The notes beneath the pieces are model-generated. The model searched no databases and was not told the DNA's origin. It saw only the letters and a list, made by a program, of their open reading frames with translations. Position numbers and translations under genes: made by a program. Positions 35,401-50,400 of a stretch of DNA of 64,000 nt are shown here, one piece after another (within the stretch, counting starts at the first letter, position 1; each line of letters begins with the position of its first letter). Origin of the DNA: Monocercomonoides exilis (lineage: Eukaryota > Preaxostyla > Oxymonadida > Polymastigidae); assembly GCA_001643675.2 (NCBI GenBank), contig LSRY02000044.1:456501-520500 (forward strand), written 5' to 3'.

Positions 35401-38400
35401 CCATTATTATTATTTCCAAAATCGTGAAATTCAGAACAATCGTTTCCAATAACTTTTGGCTTATCATCAGAAAAGTTTGATCTTTGAATTTCTTTTTTCT
35501 TCTTTTCTTCCAAATGCTTTCTTTCCTTCTTTAACTCACTCATCCAGTCATGCTGAGCTGCTATCTTGATAAGTCTCTTTGCAACCCTCTTCGCATCATA
35601 CCAAATCCGAACAGGTTCTGCAGAAGGAAGCACCACACAATCAGGAGACATTCGCAGATCGTCCACAACAACAGCAGTTGTCTCAGTGACAAAGAGAACT
35701 CCGTCTGTTGCATCGACTCCGCCAACCAGCCGAGACACATTGCTCATAAACAACAAAGGCGAGGAGAAAAGAGGGAAGAGCAGAGAAGAAATACTACGAT
35801 TCAAGAAGTCAAGATCTGGAGAGCGAATTGGATAAAAGAGGGAAGAAGAAGGAGGATTTTGTAAGTAAAGAAATCGATTATTTGGATGGTAGCTGTGTAA
35901 AGGCGGTTGATGTTCGAGCTTCTGTGGTAAAAGCTCAGATGATTCCTCTTTGGATTTTGCAAATAAATCGACGCAATCAGACAATTGAGTGGTCAGACTG
36001 TCATTATTCTTTTCTTCTTCTGAAACTTGAATTAAATGATTTCCTTTTTGCTTTTCACTAACATTAAGATTGGAAGATTCCATTTTCAATGCATTTTTCA
36101 GAAGATAAATGTATGATTTGTCTGTATTTCCTTCAACTGTCTCTTTGTTCAGATATTTCAAAGGACCAAACTTCGAAGGAATATTGCCAAATGAAAGTTT
36201 ACAATCTTCAGTTGTTCCTCTTTCTCTGCACAAAGACTGTGCAACGAGTGGAGATTGGTTTCGATACACATCGCTATGCCAGCCAATCAGACGTTCTTCA
36301 TCATCTTCAATCAAACGACTCAATAGCTCTTTTTGCAGCAACGATGCAATCAAATCTTTTCCTCTGTCATTCGAGTTTCGATCCGATACCTCTTTTTCAT
36401 CTTGACAACTACAGCTTTCTTCTTCTTCTGACATTGATGAACTCATATCATCCTCCTCTTCTTCTTCAGACGTGTCTTCATCATATGATTCAGAATCTAT
36501 GCGTTTATCTTTGTGCAACAATCCTTTCGCATTTGAATAATTTTCTTTTTTGCTGTTCTTTCTGAATACAATATCCAAGCTATCACTAACAAGCGATAGA
36601 AGATCATCCACATTCATCATCTGAATTCCATATACTCCTCCTTCGCTTTTGACAGTGTTCATTTCATCAATCCATTTTGAGTGTGCCTGCGAATGCATCG
36701 ACAGAGCAGAAGAAATCCACAAGCTGTGTCTCCGCGCAAACATCAGCTGCACTCTTCCAATCAGCGCTGCTCTGTGATATCCAGTGGACGATGCAATCAT
36801 GCGCGCTCTGTTGGTCTTCGTGCTCCAACGCCTCAGTCTCTCTTGTGAACGAGAAAGTGCTGCTAATCGAGTGTTTCTGTTGGTCTCCCATCTTCTTTTG
36901 CACAAAGCAAAAATGACAGCTGCTATACCACCAGGAGAATGAGTCAGGCATTGTCTAATGGAGGCTTCTTTTCTCTGGAAATAACTGGAAAATTCATTTG
37001 CCTTACAGTTTTGTACGATAAGCATGTCCATTCCTTCTGTCCAGCAATCCATCGCTCCTTCACAATAAGCCTCCAATCCTTGCTTTGTGAGGAACAACTG
37101 AGAAAGTGACTGCAGAAAAGCTTGATATGTCATTGAGCTTAGACTGTCAGCTGTTCCAGGAATTATCGTGGGAACGGGCAATCCATATACGTTTGACGAA
37201 GAAGTAGCCATAGACAATGAGCGCCCCTGTGGAGTGTAAAATGACTGTTCAGATGGAAGCATCGAAGTTGATGCAGTTAAGAATGATGAACTTGGAGTTT
37301 GAGACTGTCCATTTCTCGAATATGTTGGAGTCATTGAAGACATCGACGGAATACGAGAGATCGCATTTTGCGATGATTGAGGAAGAAGAGAATACAAACT
37401 TGTATTCGCTGAACTCACAGCAGGCTCATTAGTGTCTTTGTCTTCCTCGCGCCTTTCCAACTGAGCCATCAATTCCTGGAGCGAAACGAAGTCCTTGTTG
37501 AGTGAATCTTGATAAGGAAGAGGCACAGAGCAGCACTCTCTCATCAGCTGCATTGCTGTTGGGATGAGCATCGACGAGGCAACAGGAGCTTCTTCCACTT
37601 CGCTTGTGGGCTTCACCAAAGCAAGAAAACTCGACCAATCTTTTTTCTTGTTTGTTGCTCCGCTTTTCTCTTTTTCTTTCTCTTTCTCTTTCTCTTTCAT
37701 TTTTTCTCTCGCTTTGAGCTTTTCTTTCTCCTTCTCTTTCTCCTTTTCCTTTTCTTTGTCAACTGGGAAAAAGAATAGCTGTTGAAAGATGCTTGTGTAT
37801 GTGACAGCTACAAAAGACAGAAGCGAAAAGACAGCTTTTGAAAACCATTCATCTTTTTCGTACAAATCATTCATTGACAGTGCAAAAGCAACAACATATG
37901 CAATGAATGGAATATCCTGAATTGTTATGTTTTTATCCTTCTCCTTCTCCTTCTCCTTCTCTTTTTTCAGCCATTTGACTGAAGCAGTTGAAGGGTTGTG
38001 CCAAATGTCTGTCACATTTTCACACAAAAGAACTGAATTAAGTGAGGAAGCTGACAAAGCATTGGTTGAATGTGGATTCAGTAAGGAATGCATCGAACCT
38101 GATTGAGAAAAAATCTGAGTTTGATGTGAACGATCAATTGATTGTTCTTTCAGAGTGGAACTATGCTGCGATGTGGAGGCACTTTGAGAGGATGATTGAG
38201 ATTTTCTAAAGAATGAGAATCCTAATGTTTTGGATGACTGAGAACTTTTGGATGAGGAGCTTGATCCAACAGATGCTTTTGAATTACTTTCGCTTTCTCG
38301 TTTTCCTCTTCTTTCTTTCACAGCAGCAGAGTCCGAACTGGAAAGAGGAGCGGTGAACGAAAAGAGAGGCAGACGCAGTGAATAAATGAGTGTTATCAAA

Positions 38401-41400
38401 TGCTTCGCAGATTCTTTTATTTCGTTCTGAGTTCTGTTTATACACAGACGAATGCACGTCATCACCATCGTCCTCATTGCATACACAAGAATAGGCAGCG
38501 ATTGCTCAGCAAAGCGCGAATCTGGAGCAGAAGACGCATTCATGGAGAAGCTGACATTTGAACCAGTCTGTGAAAATGCTGACTGAGAAGGCATGACAGA
38601 TCGTCCTGAGTGCAGAATGTCAAATGCAAGCACAGGGAAAGATTCGACTGAACTTTCAAAAGCAGGCTGAGGATAGATGTGTGGATGAGTTTGCATTGAA
38701 TATTCATCAGAGAACGCTGAGTCCAGAAAAGTTGAATGTGTCTTAGGAACTGAAAGAGAATACTGAATTTTTGGTGATTGTTTTTCACTTGAAGAAGATG
38801 AAGAAAAATGAGTGCTCTGCGGTGAATGAGAAGATACTGGCGAAGAAAGAGGAGAAAGAGTTGTTCCTTCCTTGTTTATTGTCGAGTAATCCGAAACGAG
38901 AGAAGAAGGATGTGAAGTTCTTGGCGGAGGGGGGGGTGGAGGCGGTGGTGGTTGCTTTGAAGAAGATGGGGTCAAAAGAGGAGGTGGAGGAGGTGGTGGA
39001 GAAGGAGCCAAAGAAGTTGGTCTGGTTGGAGTTGATACAGTTGGACTTGATAATTGTGACTGAGGATTGTTTGAAGATTGCAATGCAACTGAGCTTCGTT
39101 CATTATCTGCACACGTTTTGCAACTGCTTAAGTCATTTGTGTTTAAAACATTTGGCTTCTCTGTTTGAATTTTTTTCTCTTCACAGACATCGTTGTTCTC
39201 TTTATCGGTTTCTATTCCTTCCATTTCGTCTGATCTTATCCATGAATAGAAAAACGAAGGCTGACTCACATCTCCCCATCCAATGGGCACATCAAAAGTG
39301 GAGAAAGAAGCAAAAGAAGAATGATTGACTTGTTCATTGTGCTCTTCATACAACATAAACGGAGCTTTGGATGTGTTGTCGTTTGGCAGAATTTGCTGAA
39401 CAACTGAAGTCAAAGAACAAATTAGTTTCAGCAGCTTTTCAGTGTTAACAGGAATAGCCCCGGCTTCTGCTTCTTCAGCAAGAAAGCAGGAAACGCTTGT
39501 TGCATTGGAGATTATAAGCTGATTGCTAAGAAATAGTTCTGGTTCAAACGATAGATAGCTTAGGAGAGAACGAACGAACTCATCGATAATACGTTTTTTG
39601 TGGATATGCTGTTCAAGTAAACTGAGATGTGGATGAATTCCTTCTAAAAGTTCTGTGAAAATATCGCAGAATGTGACAGAGCGAGAGAAGAAACTCAACA
39701 ATTGAGTGGAAGAAGCATTAAAAGAACTCGAAGAAGAAGCTGAGGAAGTTGTTTGGGAAGGCAACGTTGAATAAGAGGAGGAAGAAGACAAGCCAGCGGA
39801 AGAGGAAGAAGAAGGAGGAGGAGTGAAAGGCGGAATAGACGATGCGGTTGAAGACAGCTGTGCAGAAACACAGTCAGAATACAAAGAAGGCTTCTTGTCA
39901 AACAAATTTCCAGCCACACGCAAAGCAAAAAGCAGACAATCGTTTATCAGATGATAAATAGAGTTCTCAATGAAAGTGTATCTGTCAGCATTTGCTTCAT
40001 TCAAATTTTCAACTGAAGTAGCGTCGTTTGAATAAGTCGATTCTGAGGGATGCAAAAGAGAATAAGATCCGTCAGAGCTTTGCTTTGACTGCAAAGAAGA
40101 TGAAGAAAGAGAGCAAAAAGTTGGGAGGCAGTTGATTGTAGTTGTTGAATCCTTCTGTTTCTGTGCATCGGATACTGATGATGCTGAAGATGCTCCTTCA
40201 ACATCTGAAAATTCAGATAGATCAGTTGATTCATATGAAGGAATATTGATTATCAGAGAATCGTTTGTTTGAGTCTTTCTTTGCTTTTGGAACTGTTTGA
40301 AAGACACTCCATTTGAAAATGAGACAGTCGGAGTGAACGAATGAATTTGCTCATTGATATCCATTTCTGGTAAGATGGGTGTTGCTTCATCGAATTGGGT
40401 GCTAGATGAATCAGGGACAGATGTGTAATCAGTCATCTGTAATGAAGATGCTGATGAGGAAGGAGATTTGTCAAACTGAAACGTTTGCTCAACTGGCGTG
40501 CTTTGTGGATTTAACGTGAACAAAGTTGAAGTTTGTTTATCATCTTCTTTTCTCTTTGGATTTGTTGTGTTGAAGAGATCATTGCCGAGATCCAATTCAT
40601 CCACTGGAACAGCATCTGCATCGCTTTCATCGAAGTCAGACATTCCACACGTTGATTCAAGCTTGTTTGCTTTTTTTGTCTCCGAATTGTTTCCTTTTGC
40701 AATTAACGAGGTTTCTCCACCTAATTTTGAGTTTTCTTTTGTTTGGTTCATTTCTTCACCAGGAGAAGTTGCAAAAGAAGGTGCAAAAAGCAAAGTGAGC
40801 AAAGACATCCCTTCGACATATGGATTCAACAGCAGCATGTCAAACAGCAGTGCTGCTATTTCGTCCTTCCCTTCGTTCACACAAAGGAGCACAATTGCAT
40901 TCAGTGCTTCAATCACAACACGCACCAACAGACGCGAATGATTCACCACATCACACGGAAGACAGGGGAACAGAACACACAGATGAGAAGAGTTGAGTGA
41001 GAGAACAGAAGGAAAGAGTTCAGAATTCAGAGTGGCGGAGTGCCAAAACCCGCAATGGCCGGCAGACACAAATGGAGAGTGGGAGAAGAAGCGGTGTTCT
41101 TCTGGAGATAAAGTGGAATTACAAGAAGAAGAGGAAGAAGAGGCAGAGGAATATAGAGAAGATGGAGAATGATCTGTTAATTTCGTGTTCGAAGAAAACG
41201 GAAAGTCTTCTTGCTTTTCGAATTCATCAGGCGTCAAAACAGGAATGCAAAAGGAAAGATCAGTTAAGGAATTGTTATTGCCACTTGATTCCTTTGTCAT
41301 TGAATGACTATCCGTTTGAGAAGCAGAAGCAGATGGAGCAGATGAAGAAGCAACAGATGCAAATGATGGAGATTGCTTGTAAATTGTTTCACGTTTGTGA

Positions 41401-44400
41401 ACATTCTTTGAACGAATATCATTTGCATTCAAAAGATGAGGCCTCCAATCAACACAAGCATCTGAAGAAAGATAGCAGCAGTTGTGTGCAGCTGTTAGTA
41501 AATAGAGTATAACGTGAATGCAATGAGGGAGAGGAACCTGAATACCAGCAACGTTGTTCGAATTCGATTGATTCGAACCAAATTGAGAAGAAGAGGCATT
41601 TGACGATGAAGATGACTGTGATGATTGAACTGATGTTGATGATGTTCCTTGTTGAGGCTGTTGAGCAATAGACTGTTTCGATAAAGCCAAAGAACGAGGG
41701 GAAGTTAATAATCCCCGAAGAGAAAAGAAGTCAGGGTTTGTTGGATGCTCAAATGGATACAGTGATGAATTCGTGTGATGAGAAGATTCAGAAGAATCAG
41801 AATGTTTTGTGCTTGTTTCTTTGTTTAAACATTTTGAGTCCTTTTCAAAAGTTTGTTGAATTTTCTTCAAGTTGCCAGACGAGTTCATAATCAATTCATT
41901 GAAGTTTAACTTCTCATTCATCAGTCTGTTCATTTTATTCTGCTCGTCTTCTTCCACAAACAGCAAATTACTCGCAATTACATCCACACGCCGAAGCATG
42001 ATTGCAAACAAAAGTGTGTAAAAAGGTGGGAACAGTGCAAAAGGAAGCAAAAGAGGTGCCAGCTGTTGAAACCCCTTGCGCTGGATAAATTGGTTCGCAA
42101 AGCCATCGTGCCGGAGTAGCATCAGCCCCAGTAGTCTGAGTGACAAAAGAGCAGTCGATGGAGATGCACCGTGGAAGAAGGAGAGGATACGATTGGCAAG
42201 AATTGAGGACAAGACACTTAAGTTGTAGGAGGAGTATGATGAAAATGAAGAGGATGTTATGGATGAGGAAGAAGACAATGAACTCATACCACTTGATGCA
42301 GAAAATGCAGGTGAAGATGATGATGATGAAGAGGAAGAGGAAGCAGTAATGGAAAGTGGCACAGGTGAAGATAAGCAAGGGTTTGAATCTGTTGTAACAA
42401 ATAAAATTTCCAAAAAGAGAAGAAGACGATTCAGCAAAACTATTCTGTTTATTGGCGATTGTAACTGAATTGGTGTGGATGTTGCTGGATGAGAAATGCT
42501 GTTGACAAATGAAGATTTAAATGCAAATTGCCTGAATGCTTCTTTTGCAACATTTTCAATACTCACTTTATGACCTTTCAATAGCTTCAAAGTCATTTCA
42601 TTCGTTTTGTGTGCATTTTCTTTATTTTCTTCTTTACATAGCAAATGATCCAACCATAGTTCATTTGCATTCAGCAGAGCATCCGCCCTTTCAGAAGCAG
42701 ATGGAAGAAGACTAACACACAACTCAACAAATAGCTGTAGATCAGGCCCTTCCCACGCATCGCCCAGAAGACGAAGCAAAACTGTGAGCACAGATGAAAG
42801 TGAAGCTGAACTGGGAAAACATTTTAATGGAATTGATTTATTGCTTGGAGAATGGATTGAATTGGTATTGGAATTGCTTGTTAAAGTTGTATGAGAAAAT
42901 CGAACATTCATTTCGCTATTCTCATCTTTCGTAATCCAATCATCAATGCAGTTTGAGCCGAGATGAATGATTAAGTGAATAAGTTGGGCAAATGCGTTGT
43001 GCTCTTTCAGTCTGTCGAGGTTAAATCTTGAATAAGGATTGCCCTGATGCAACAGCAAAAGGAGTGTGCGAGAAAGAATTTGAACAAAAGATGAAGGCAA
43101 CTGAAGAAGAAGAAGCGAATCAAATGCGATGCAAGCAAATGCACGAGCATTCAAAATAATCGGGCACGAAGTGAAATATGTTCTGTTCTTTGATGTTTCA
43201 GTCAATGAAGAAACAGAAGATGGAAAAGTTTCACTTTGCTGATGATCAGATGGTTGATTAGGATTAGGAATACTGTTTTCTTCTTGAATGAGTTCTGAGG
43301 GCAGAGGAGAAGAGAAAGCAGAAGGAGGTATTTGAGACAGCACAGATGCATCAGCCGGAATGAAAGAAGATGCACAAGCAGGCGCAGAACACGCCGAGTG
43401 GAGAATAAGAGCATAAGTCTCTTCATTCAGCAGATGTGCTCTTCTTTCCAGAATATGGCAGAGAAGCTGCCAGCTCCCTTCCACATCCATTTGGTGTGCA
43501 AATGTGGGTGAGTTTCTTGTAGCTGTCATCAAAACAGCAACAGCTGTGGAAAATGCCTGCTCGTCTGTGCACATATCAATCAGAGACAGCAGAACGGTTG
43601 GTCCTCCGATGGATTCAACAGAAGATGCAATTGGATGTGGAGTGGATATGAAAGCATTCCCTTCAACCCATGCAAGAGAGACACCAGCAATACTTGTGGC
43701 AGAAGAAGAAGAGGCAGAAACAGACGAGGAAGAAGAGGAGGAGCTTCCAACAGCAGCAGAAATAGAAGACTCATTCTGCTTCAGCCCAGCATTGTCACGT
43801 GGCTGTGCAGTGAGTGTGTTCCATGTGCCACTCATCGTCTCGTCTCTGTCTGTTTTGTGTCTCATCTGCGCTGTCTTCTTTGCCCACACAACTTCTTTTG
43901 CTTTAATTGATTCCTGTTTTCCTGAGTATCTGCCCTTGTGTTGGTGCTGGAGCTGAGAGTTGTGGTGGATGTCGTGCCATTCAAAACCATCAAAATGGAC
44001 TGATTGATTGTCATTGGGCAGATCGAGTATAGTTTTCATGTCTTTTCTGGAAGGAACAAGGGAATGGAGTTTGTAGTGTTGTGTGTGGTGCATTGGATGA
44101 AAGAAGAAAAAGTATTTTTCGCTCGAAAAGATGAACGGTGACTCGTTTTCAGCACAATGAGGAGCACGTGTTCTGGGAAGACATGAAGGAGGAGGAAAAG
44201 AACGGAGAATGTGCGATGAAGATGAGGAGGAGGAGGAAGAAGAAGATGGAGATTCAGGCAAGTTGATGTGTGGAATGAGTGGAGTGAGTGAGGAAAGAGC
44301 ACCTTCTGCCATCCAAAAGCGAGTGATGGCATTTCGAGATACAGCAGAACGAGGAGAAGGCAATGGAAGACAATTCAATGATGAAAAAGAATTAAGCTGT

Positions 44401-47400
44401 TTTGTTGGATGATTATTCATTTTGTCTGTCTCTTCATCTTCTGTGTTTCTTGAAGAAGACGAAGATGAATCAGAAAATGCACTTTTCGTATTTTGATTGA
44501 AGAAAGAGCCTTTCTGAGATTGTTCCAAAATTCTTTTGCTTTCTGCTACTCTGTTATTTCGCGAGCATTTTGACATCTTCATTTTTGCGTTGTGTTCAAC
44601 AATTTCTGATGGAAGACGAGGCAAAACACACGAAAATGAAAGAAAATGTGTTCCGTCATCAGGTATTGCTTGGCTTCGAACAATAGCCTCTTTTCTTTTA
44701 TTCTCATTTGAGACGTTTTTATTGTCTTTTCCTAAATTTGAAAGTGCTTCAATCATTTTGCTGTTCTTTTGACTCTCAATCACATTTATCTCCTTTTGCT
44801 GAGGCTGAGGAGTTACCCACACGTCATTCGGAATTGGTATAACCGAAGCTCTTCCATCGATTCCAGCAAACCTCCCAACATCTCCTGAGGCAGTTCCGAA
44901 ATATGAAGGGCCTAATGACACAATCTGAGCTATTTGGTGGAAGGAAAGAATATCTTCAGCAAGGAAGAAGGGGCCGAGATGCCAGACAGCTGAAAGTGGA
45001 GTCAAAAGGTTAGAAATTGGAGATTCAGCAGAATTGCCTTTGTTTGATTGAGAAAGACGAGAAGAAATATCTTTCTGTGCTGGGCTGAGTGGAGCTGTTG
45101 GTAGAACATTTGCAGCAGCCAATGGAGAAGAAGGGGAAAGTGGAGTGGAACCATGAGGGCTCAGATGAGAAATACCAAAGGGAGAGATGGAAGGGCAAGG
45201 GGAGATGGGAGGAGAGGAGAGAGACATAACAGGAGTCATGGAAGAGGAGAGGGGGCGAGTGATTGCCATGTAAGGAGAGGAAGGATATGAATCAGATGGT
45301 GTTGTGGGTGTGATGGCAGACATGGGGAAAGAGGCTGGCTCCAATGCAGGTGAAGTCTGAGACAAGGGAATCTGCGAGAGAAGATGAGGATGTGAACTAT
45401 CTGTTGATGATTGAGACGAAAATGCATTGTTTGTATTCAACGCATTCAAAATCTTTTTTCCTCCAACAGAAAATTTCGTTCTCTTCTGTCCGATGCTCAT
45501 TGACACTGTTGATAGCATCGAATGTGGAACAGACTGAACATATGTAAGAGGCTTTGTATCTGAAAACACACCATCAATTGCAATGAAAGCTGTGCCTTTT
45601 GTTTTGAAAGTTCGGTTGCGCAGAAGAGAAATAACGAGATGATGCCAGCGAAAAGGGACGGGATCAAAGGGGAAGGTGCAGAGAGAGAGGGGGTTTGAGG
45701 GGGTTAATGAGAAGGAAGAGAAGGCAGAAGAAGAAGATGAGGAGGAAGATGAGGAAGAGGAAGAAGATGATGATGTATTCTTTTCATTTGCAGCTGAAAT
45801 ATTCTCTTCGATCTCTGAGTGTGGATTTGTCCTCAGAATAAGCTGTTTTCTGGTGTGATCAAAAAGCACCTCAAAGAACAGCTTGCCATCAGCCGATTGG
45901 GCGTTGAAGATCTGCATTGGCAAATAACCAACACAGCAATCTATTCGCAGCCAGAGAGAAAGAGAAAAGCCTGTTCCAGAGGGAGGAAATGGACGGAGAA
46001 CAGAAGAAGAAGAAGAGGAGGAGGAGGAGGAAGAGGATGAGGTGGATGTTTGTGTAGAATTTGAGGGTGTGGATGAAATGGAAGATGATGTGACAGAGTT
46101 CAATGAAGAAGAAGTGTATTGAGAATTTGAAGAAGATGAAGAGGAAGAAGAAGAAGTTGTTGTTGTTGTTGGAGATGTTAGTGAAAGATGAAGAAAAGCA
46201 TCTGAACAGTCAGAAATGTTGAATGTGACACATGGAATGGAAGGAGGAGAAGTGAATGGAGAAAACAATGAATCAAGTGATTGGTTGAGAGAGGAGAAAT
46301 AATTGTGAACAGGATAAGAAGAAATTTGTGTACTTGGAGTGAAAAGAGGAGAAGAAGAAGTGGAATGAATTGGTGAAATGCTTGACGACGAAGAAGAAGA
46401 AGATGCGATGTTTGTGTTTGTGTTTGTGTTTGTGTTTGAGGAAGTGAAGGATGTTGTGTCTGAAGTGTGTTTTGGATGAGATTGAGAGAAAAATGACGAG
46501 AAGAATTCATTTTCAACAGAAGAAGGAAATTTGTACAAAGAAAAATAAGGAGAGGAAGGAGAAGAGCATCCAACAGAAATAAGACCGAGAATGAAATTCA
46601 ATAAAGTATGAAAAGAATTGCAATATGTATCATTTTTTGATGAGATTGCATCTTTTTCGGTTTCTAATTGAGAAGAAGAAGAAGAAGAAGAAGAAGAAGA
46701 ATTTTGATTCTTAACAGACAAAGAACCAAAAGACAAATGCATTTCTTCATCTTTATCTTTCTTTTCCATTGGTATAATCTTCTTCATTCTTTCTTTTCTC
46801 TTCATGTCTTTTTCCACATTCTGAACATTTCCAGCCAAATAAGCCAGCTGAAAGAGCGCTCTTGCTTCTTCATTGGAGACCGAATATCTCCCCAGCAACA
46901 AGCCAATCATTGTAATTTCACAGAAAAGAGGATTCTTTTCGTCACTCAGCACAAATCCAAAGTGAGTCAAAAGCTCAGAAAATATTTTTCCTTCGCTCAA
47001 AATGCGGGTGCTGTGGCTGGATGAGTGAAGAATAAGAAGAAGAAGAGTGCGAAGAATGTCCTTTTGCAATGAGAGGAAAGGGATTCTCTTTAAGAGACGC
47101 AGCAGAACACGAATGGGAAATGCATTTGAAATGAGAAAAGGTGATTTTTGTGATGTCTTTCTGGAATTGCCTGCTTGATTATATGAGAAAGAAGAAAAAG
47201 AAGAATATGAAGAAGAATTAGAAGAATATGAAAGAGAAGGAAGGAGAAGCGAAGAAGGCATAGCCATTTCGTGGGAGTTGTAGAAGGAAGAGAGCACCAG
47301 TTTCTCTCCATCTGTCAAATAATCCACCCCACATCCCATTTCAAACAGAAGAACAGCCACAAAACGAGCACTGTATTCATCTTCCATCAGACCACAAGAA

Positions 47401-50400
47401 CACAAAATGTCAGTCAAAAAGTCGGCGAATGAGAAATCCGCCTCTAATTTTGTGCTGTTTGCAGTGTTTGAGGCAGTTGCAGCTGAAAGACAGCGGAGGA
47501 TCAAGTGAATGATGGTGAGAGTAGAAGGAGGAGCGAGCGAGGAATAGAAATGCTGCTCCGCGGAAAAGAGTGAGAAAGAGTGGGAGGTTGAAAGAGAGGA
47601 TGACGAGGAGGAAGATGGAGAAGAAGATCGCGAATTTGATGCATTTTCTGGAGTTGGACTAAATTTGCTGTGCACTGAAGAATTTGACTGATTAGTTTTT
47701 GTGAAGTTGTCATTGCTCTGCTTATTTATCGCTGGCTCCATTAGAAAATAAAACATGGAAGACGAAAGTGTTTGGGGGGAAGCAAACAAAATGCTTGTTT
47801 TTGATGAATTTTGATCATCCAAAGAATCCACTTCATTTTTCTCCTTCTCTTCTTTCTTCTCTTCTGTTAAATTTCCATCGTCATCCTTCAATTTATTCTT
47901 CCTTTTCATTCCTTCTCTTCTCTTCCTTTCCTTCCCTTCTCTCTTCAGCAGCCCAAACAGCACCTCAAACAGTCCCTCTGCCTCAGCTGACGACTGAATA
48001 GCAGGCGACGCATTCAAAATGTGATGGAGAAAAATCAGAAGAGGAACACTTTGTGTTCTCGTAGACAAGCCAATGGCTGAAAGAAGAGAGCAAATGTCAT
48101 CCAGCTGCTGTTGTCTGTCAGAAGAGAGGAAGGAAGACAAGAGGCAGACGGCAGAAGAGACAGAGAAGGGGTGGAGGAGCATGGAGACGAGGATGTAGTC
48201 GTCAGAGGTGTGGAAGAGGCGGCGGGCGATGTGCTGGTTAGGCTCATTTTGGGAGATTAAGGAAAGGAGGGTGTGGGTGAAGGAAGGGATGAGTGAGAAG
48301 AGGGGGCGGAGGGAGGAGAGGAGAGTTAGAGAGGAGGAAGAAGAAGAGGAAGAAGTTGATGATGCATTGCCCGATGAGGAAGATAAAGAAGAAGATGATG
48401 ATGACGATGATGAAGACATAAGATTCAAACACAATGTTGAAGTGAGTGAAGTGGAAGAAGAAGTTGGCTCAACAGATGTTGCAAACGAAGCTGTTCTGTT
48501 TCTTGCAGAAGAGAAAGTGACAGCTTGTCTTTTGTGTCTGAAACGAGAAGAAGAAGAATGAGAAGAAGACGTAGAATTCAAAGAAGAAGAATCAACATTT
48601 CCATCAGCCGATGAAGCAGCAGAGGAAGACAAAGAAGGCGAGGGAAAAGGAGAATTAGCCAAAGAAACCGGATCCACAAACGACGTGGCAGCTGAAATGG
48701 TCGAAAAAGGCGAGTCGAAAGGAGCATTGTGAGCGTGAGTGACGGCGTCTGCTTCGATTCTGCCGATGTCTCTTCGGATGATTGAGGAAGAGACCAGGTC
48801 AAAAGTGTCTGTGATGATCTCAATGAAAGGGAACTCGTCGGGACGGACGGAAATGCCGTGGCGGGAGTAAAGAGAGCGGAGATGCTTGGCGGTGTGGAGG
48901 AAGAAGGAGGTGGGGGGGATGAAATAGGGGGAGGAAGAAGAGGAAGAAGAGGAGGAGGAGGAAGAAGAAGAAGATAAAGAAGAATTATTCAATCCTGTTG
49001 ATGAGTTTCCAACAGAATTATTAATCAAACATTCACTAGCAGAGCTTTTCAGCTTGAGAGGAGGTAGATTTCCCTTCTCTTCGTTGAGAGAGTCATCACA
49101 GAATTGCTTCAGACTGCTCCATGTGCATTCTTTTGGATAGTCAGGGCTGATACAAACAGAAAGAACAACCAAAGAGGCGAGAAGAGAAGAAACACGCTCA
49201 ACAATTTTGGTGTTGCGAAGAGTTGAGAGCATTCTTTGCTTAGAGGCAAATGAAGAGGAAGAGGAAGAAGAAGAAGAAGATAAAGAATTGAATAAAGGAG
49301 ATGAAGATGCAAGTGTTGAGTGGTGGGAAGGGAGAGAGAAAAGAGGGTGGAAGGGAGAAAAAGAAGGATATGCGAAGTTCAATGCCAATGCAAAAGAAGG
49401 AAGATAAGACGAAGAATAAGGCAGAGACAGAGAAGAATGCAAAGGAGAAGAAGAAGAAGAAGATGATGATGATGATGATGAAATAGAAGAAGAAGAGATT
49501 GACAGAAGTTTTTCAATGCCAAACAGAACTGTTGAGAGGGTGCTGACAGACATTTGAGTGGTGAGTGATGTTTTGCACAGCATCGACAGCTCTCTTTGGA
49601 GAAGAGGGAAGACAAACGAAGAAGGAGAAGAGGAGGAGGAAGAAGAAGATGATGAGGATGATGAAGTGAAAGAGGAAGAAGGAGGTGAAGAAGAAGGAGT
49701 AATGGATGAAGAACGTGGAGAGAAAGGAGAAGGAGCAGAAGAAGAAATCGAAGAAGAAGAAGAGATCGAAGAAGAAGAAGAAATCGAAGAAGAAGAAGAA
49801 GAAATCGAAGAAGAAGAAGAAGTCAGAGAAGAATTCATTTGCGAGCTTCCACCCAAACTCTGGTCGCTCAATGAGCATCGTGTGTGCACAGCCAGCACTT
49901 CGATGCATTCTCTCTTGACTGCCTCGTTCAGATCAGGGAACAACCTCATAAGCGTCTCAGTCGTGCCCAGTTTAGACGCGAAATGGGGGTTTTTGCTGTT
50001 TGCCCGGAGAATTCGGATGATTCTCCGGATGATGTTGAGCTGGAGAAGAGGCTGAGCGACGGAGTATTCGAAGAGAGAGAGGAGAGACAGGAAGGCAGAG
50101 AAGGAGAGGATGCTGTTTTCGTCGCAGGGGACAGAAAGAGTGGCGCGGGCGAAGGCGGTGTGTGGAATGGAGGAAGAGATGGAGTGAGAGAGAGAAGAAA
50201 GGAGAGAAGAGAAGGGGGAAAGAGAAGAAGAGGAGGAGGAGAAGGAAGAAGATGAGGAAGAAGAGGAAGAGGAAGAGGAAGAATAAAAAGAAGAAGAAGA
50301 AGAAGAGAAAGGGCTTAATTGTTCAGATGAAGAGCTGTTGGTTGATTCATCAGAAGGGACAACACGCCAAAACAAGAGGAAGTCGCTTGGAATAAGAGAA

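Noticed and set aside
49590-50260. Plus-strand Glu/Lys/Arg-rich frames inside the BEACH gene
   Set aside because: They are shadows of Ser tracts of the minus-strand gene and lack any non-repetitive conserved text.
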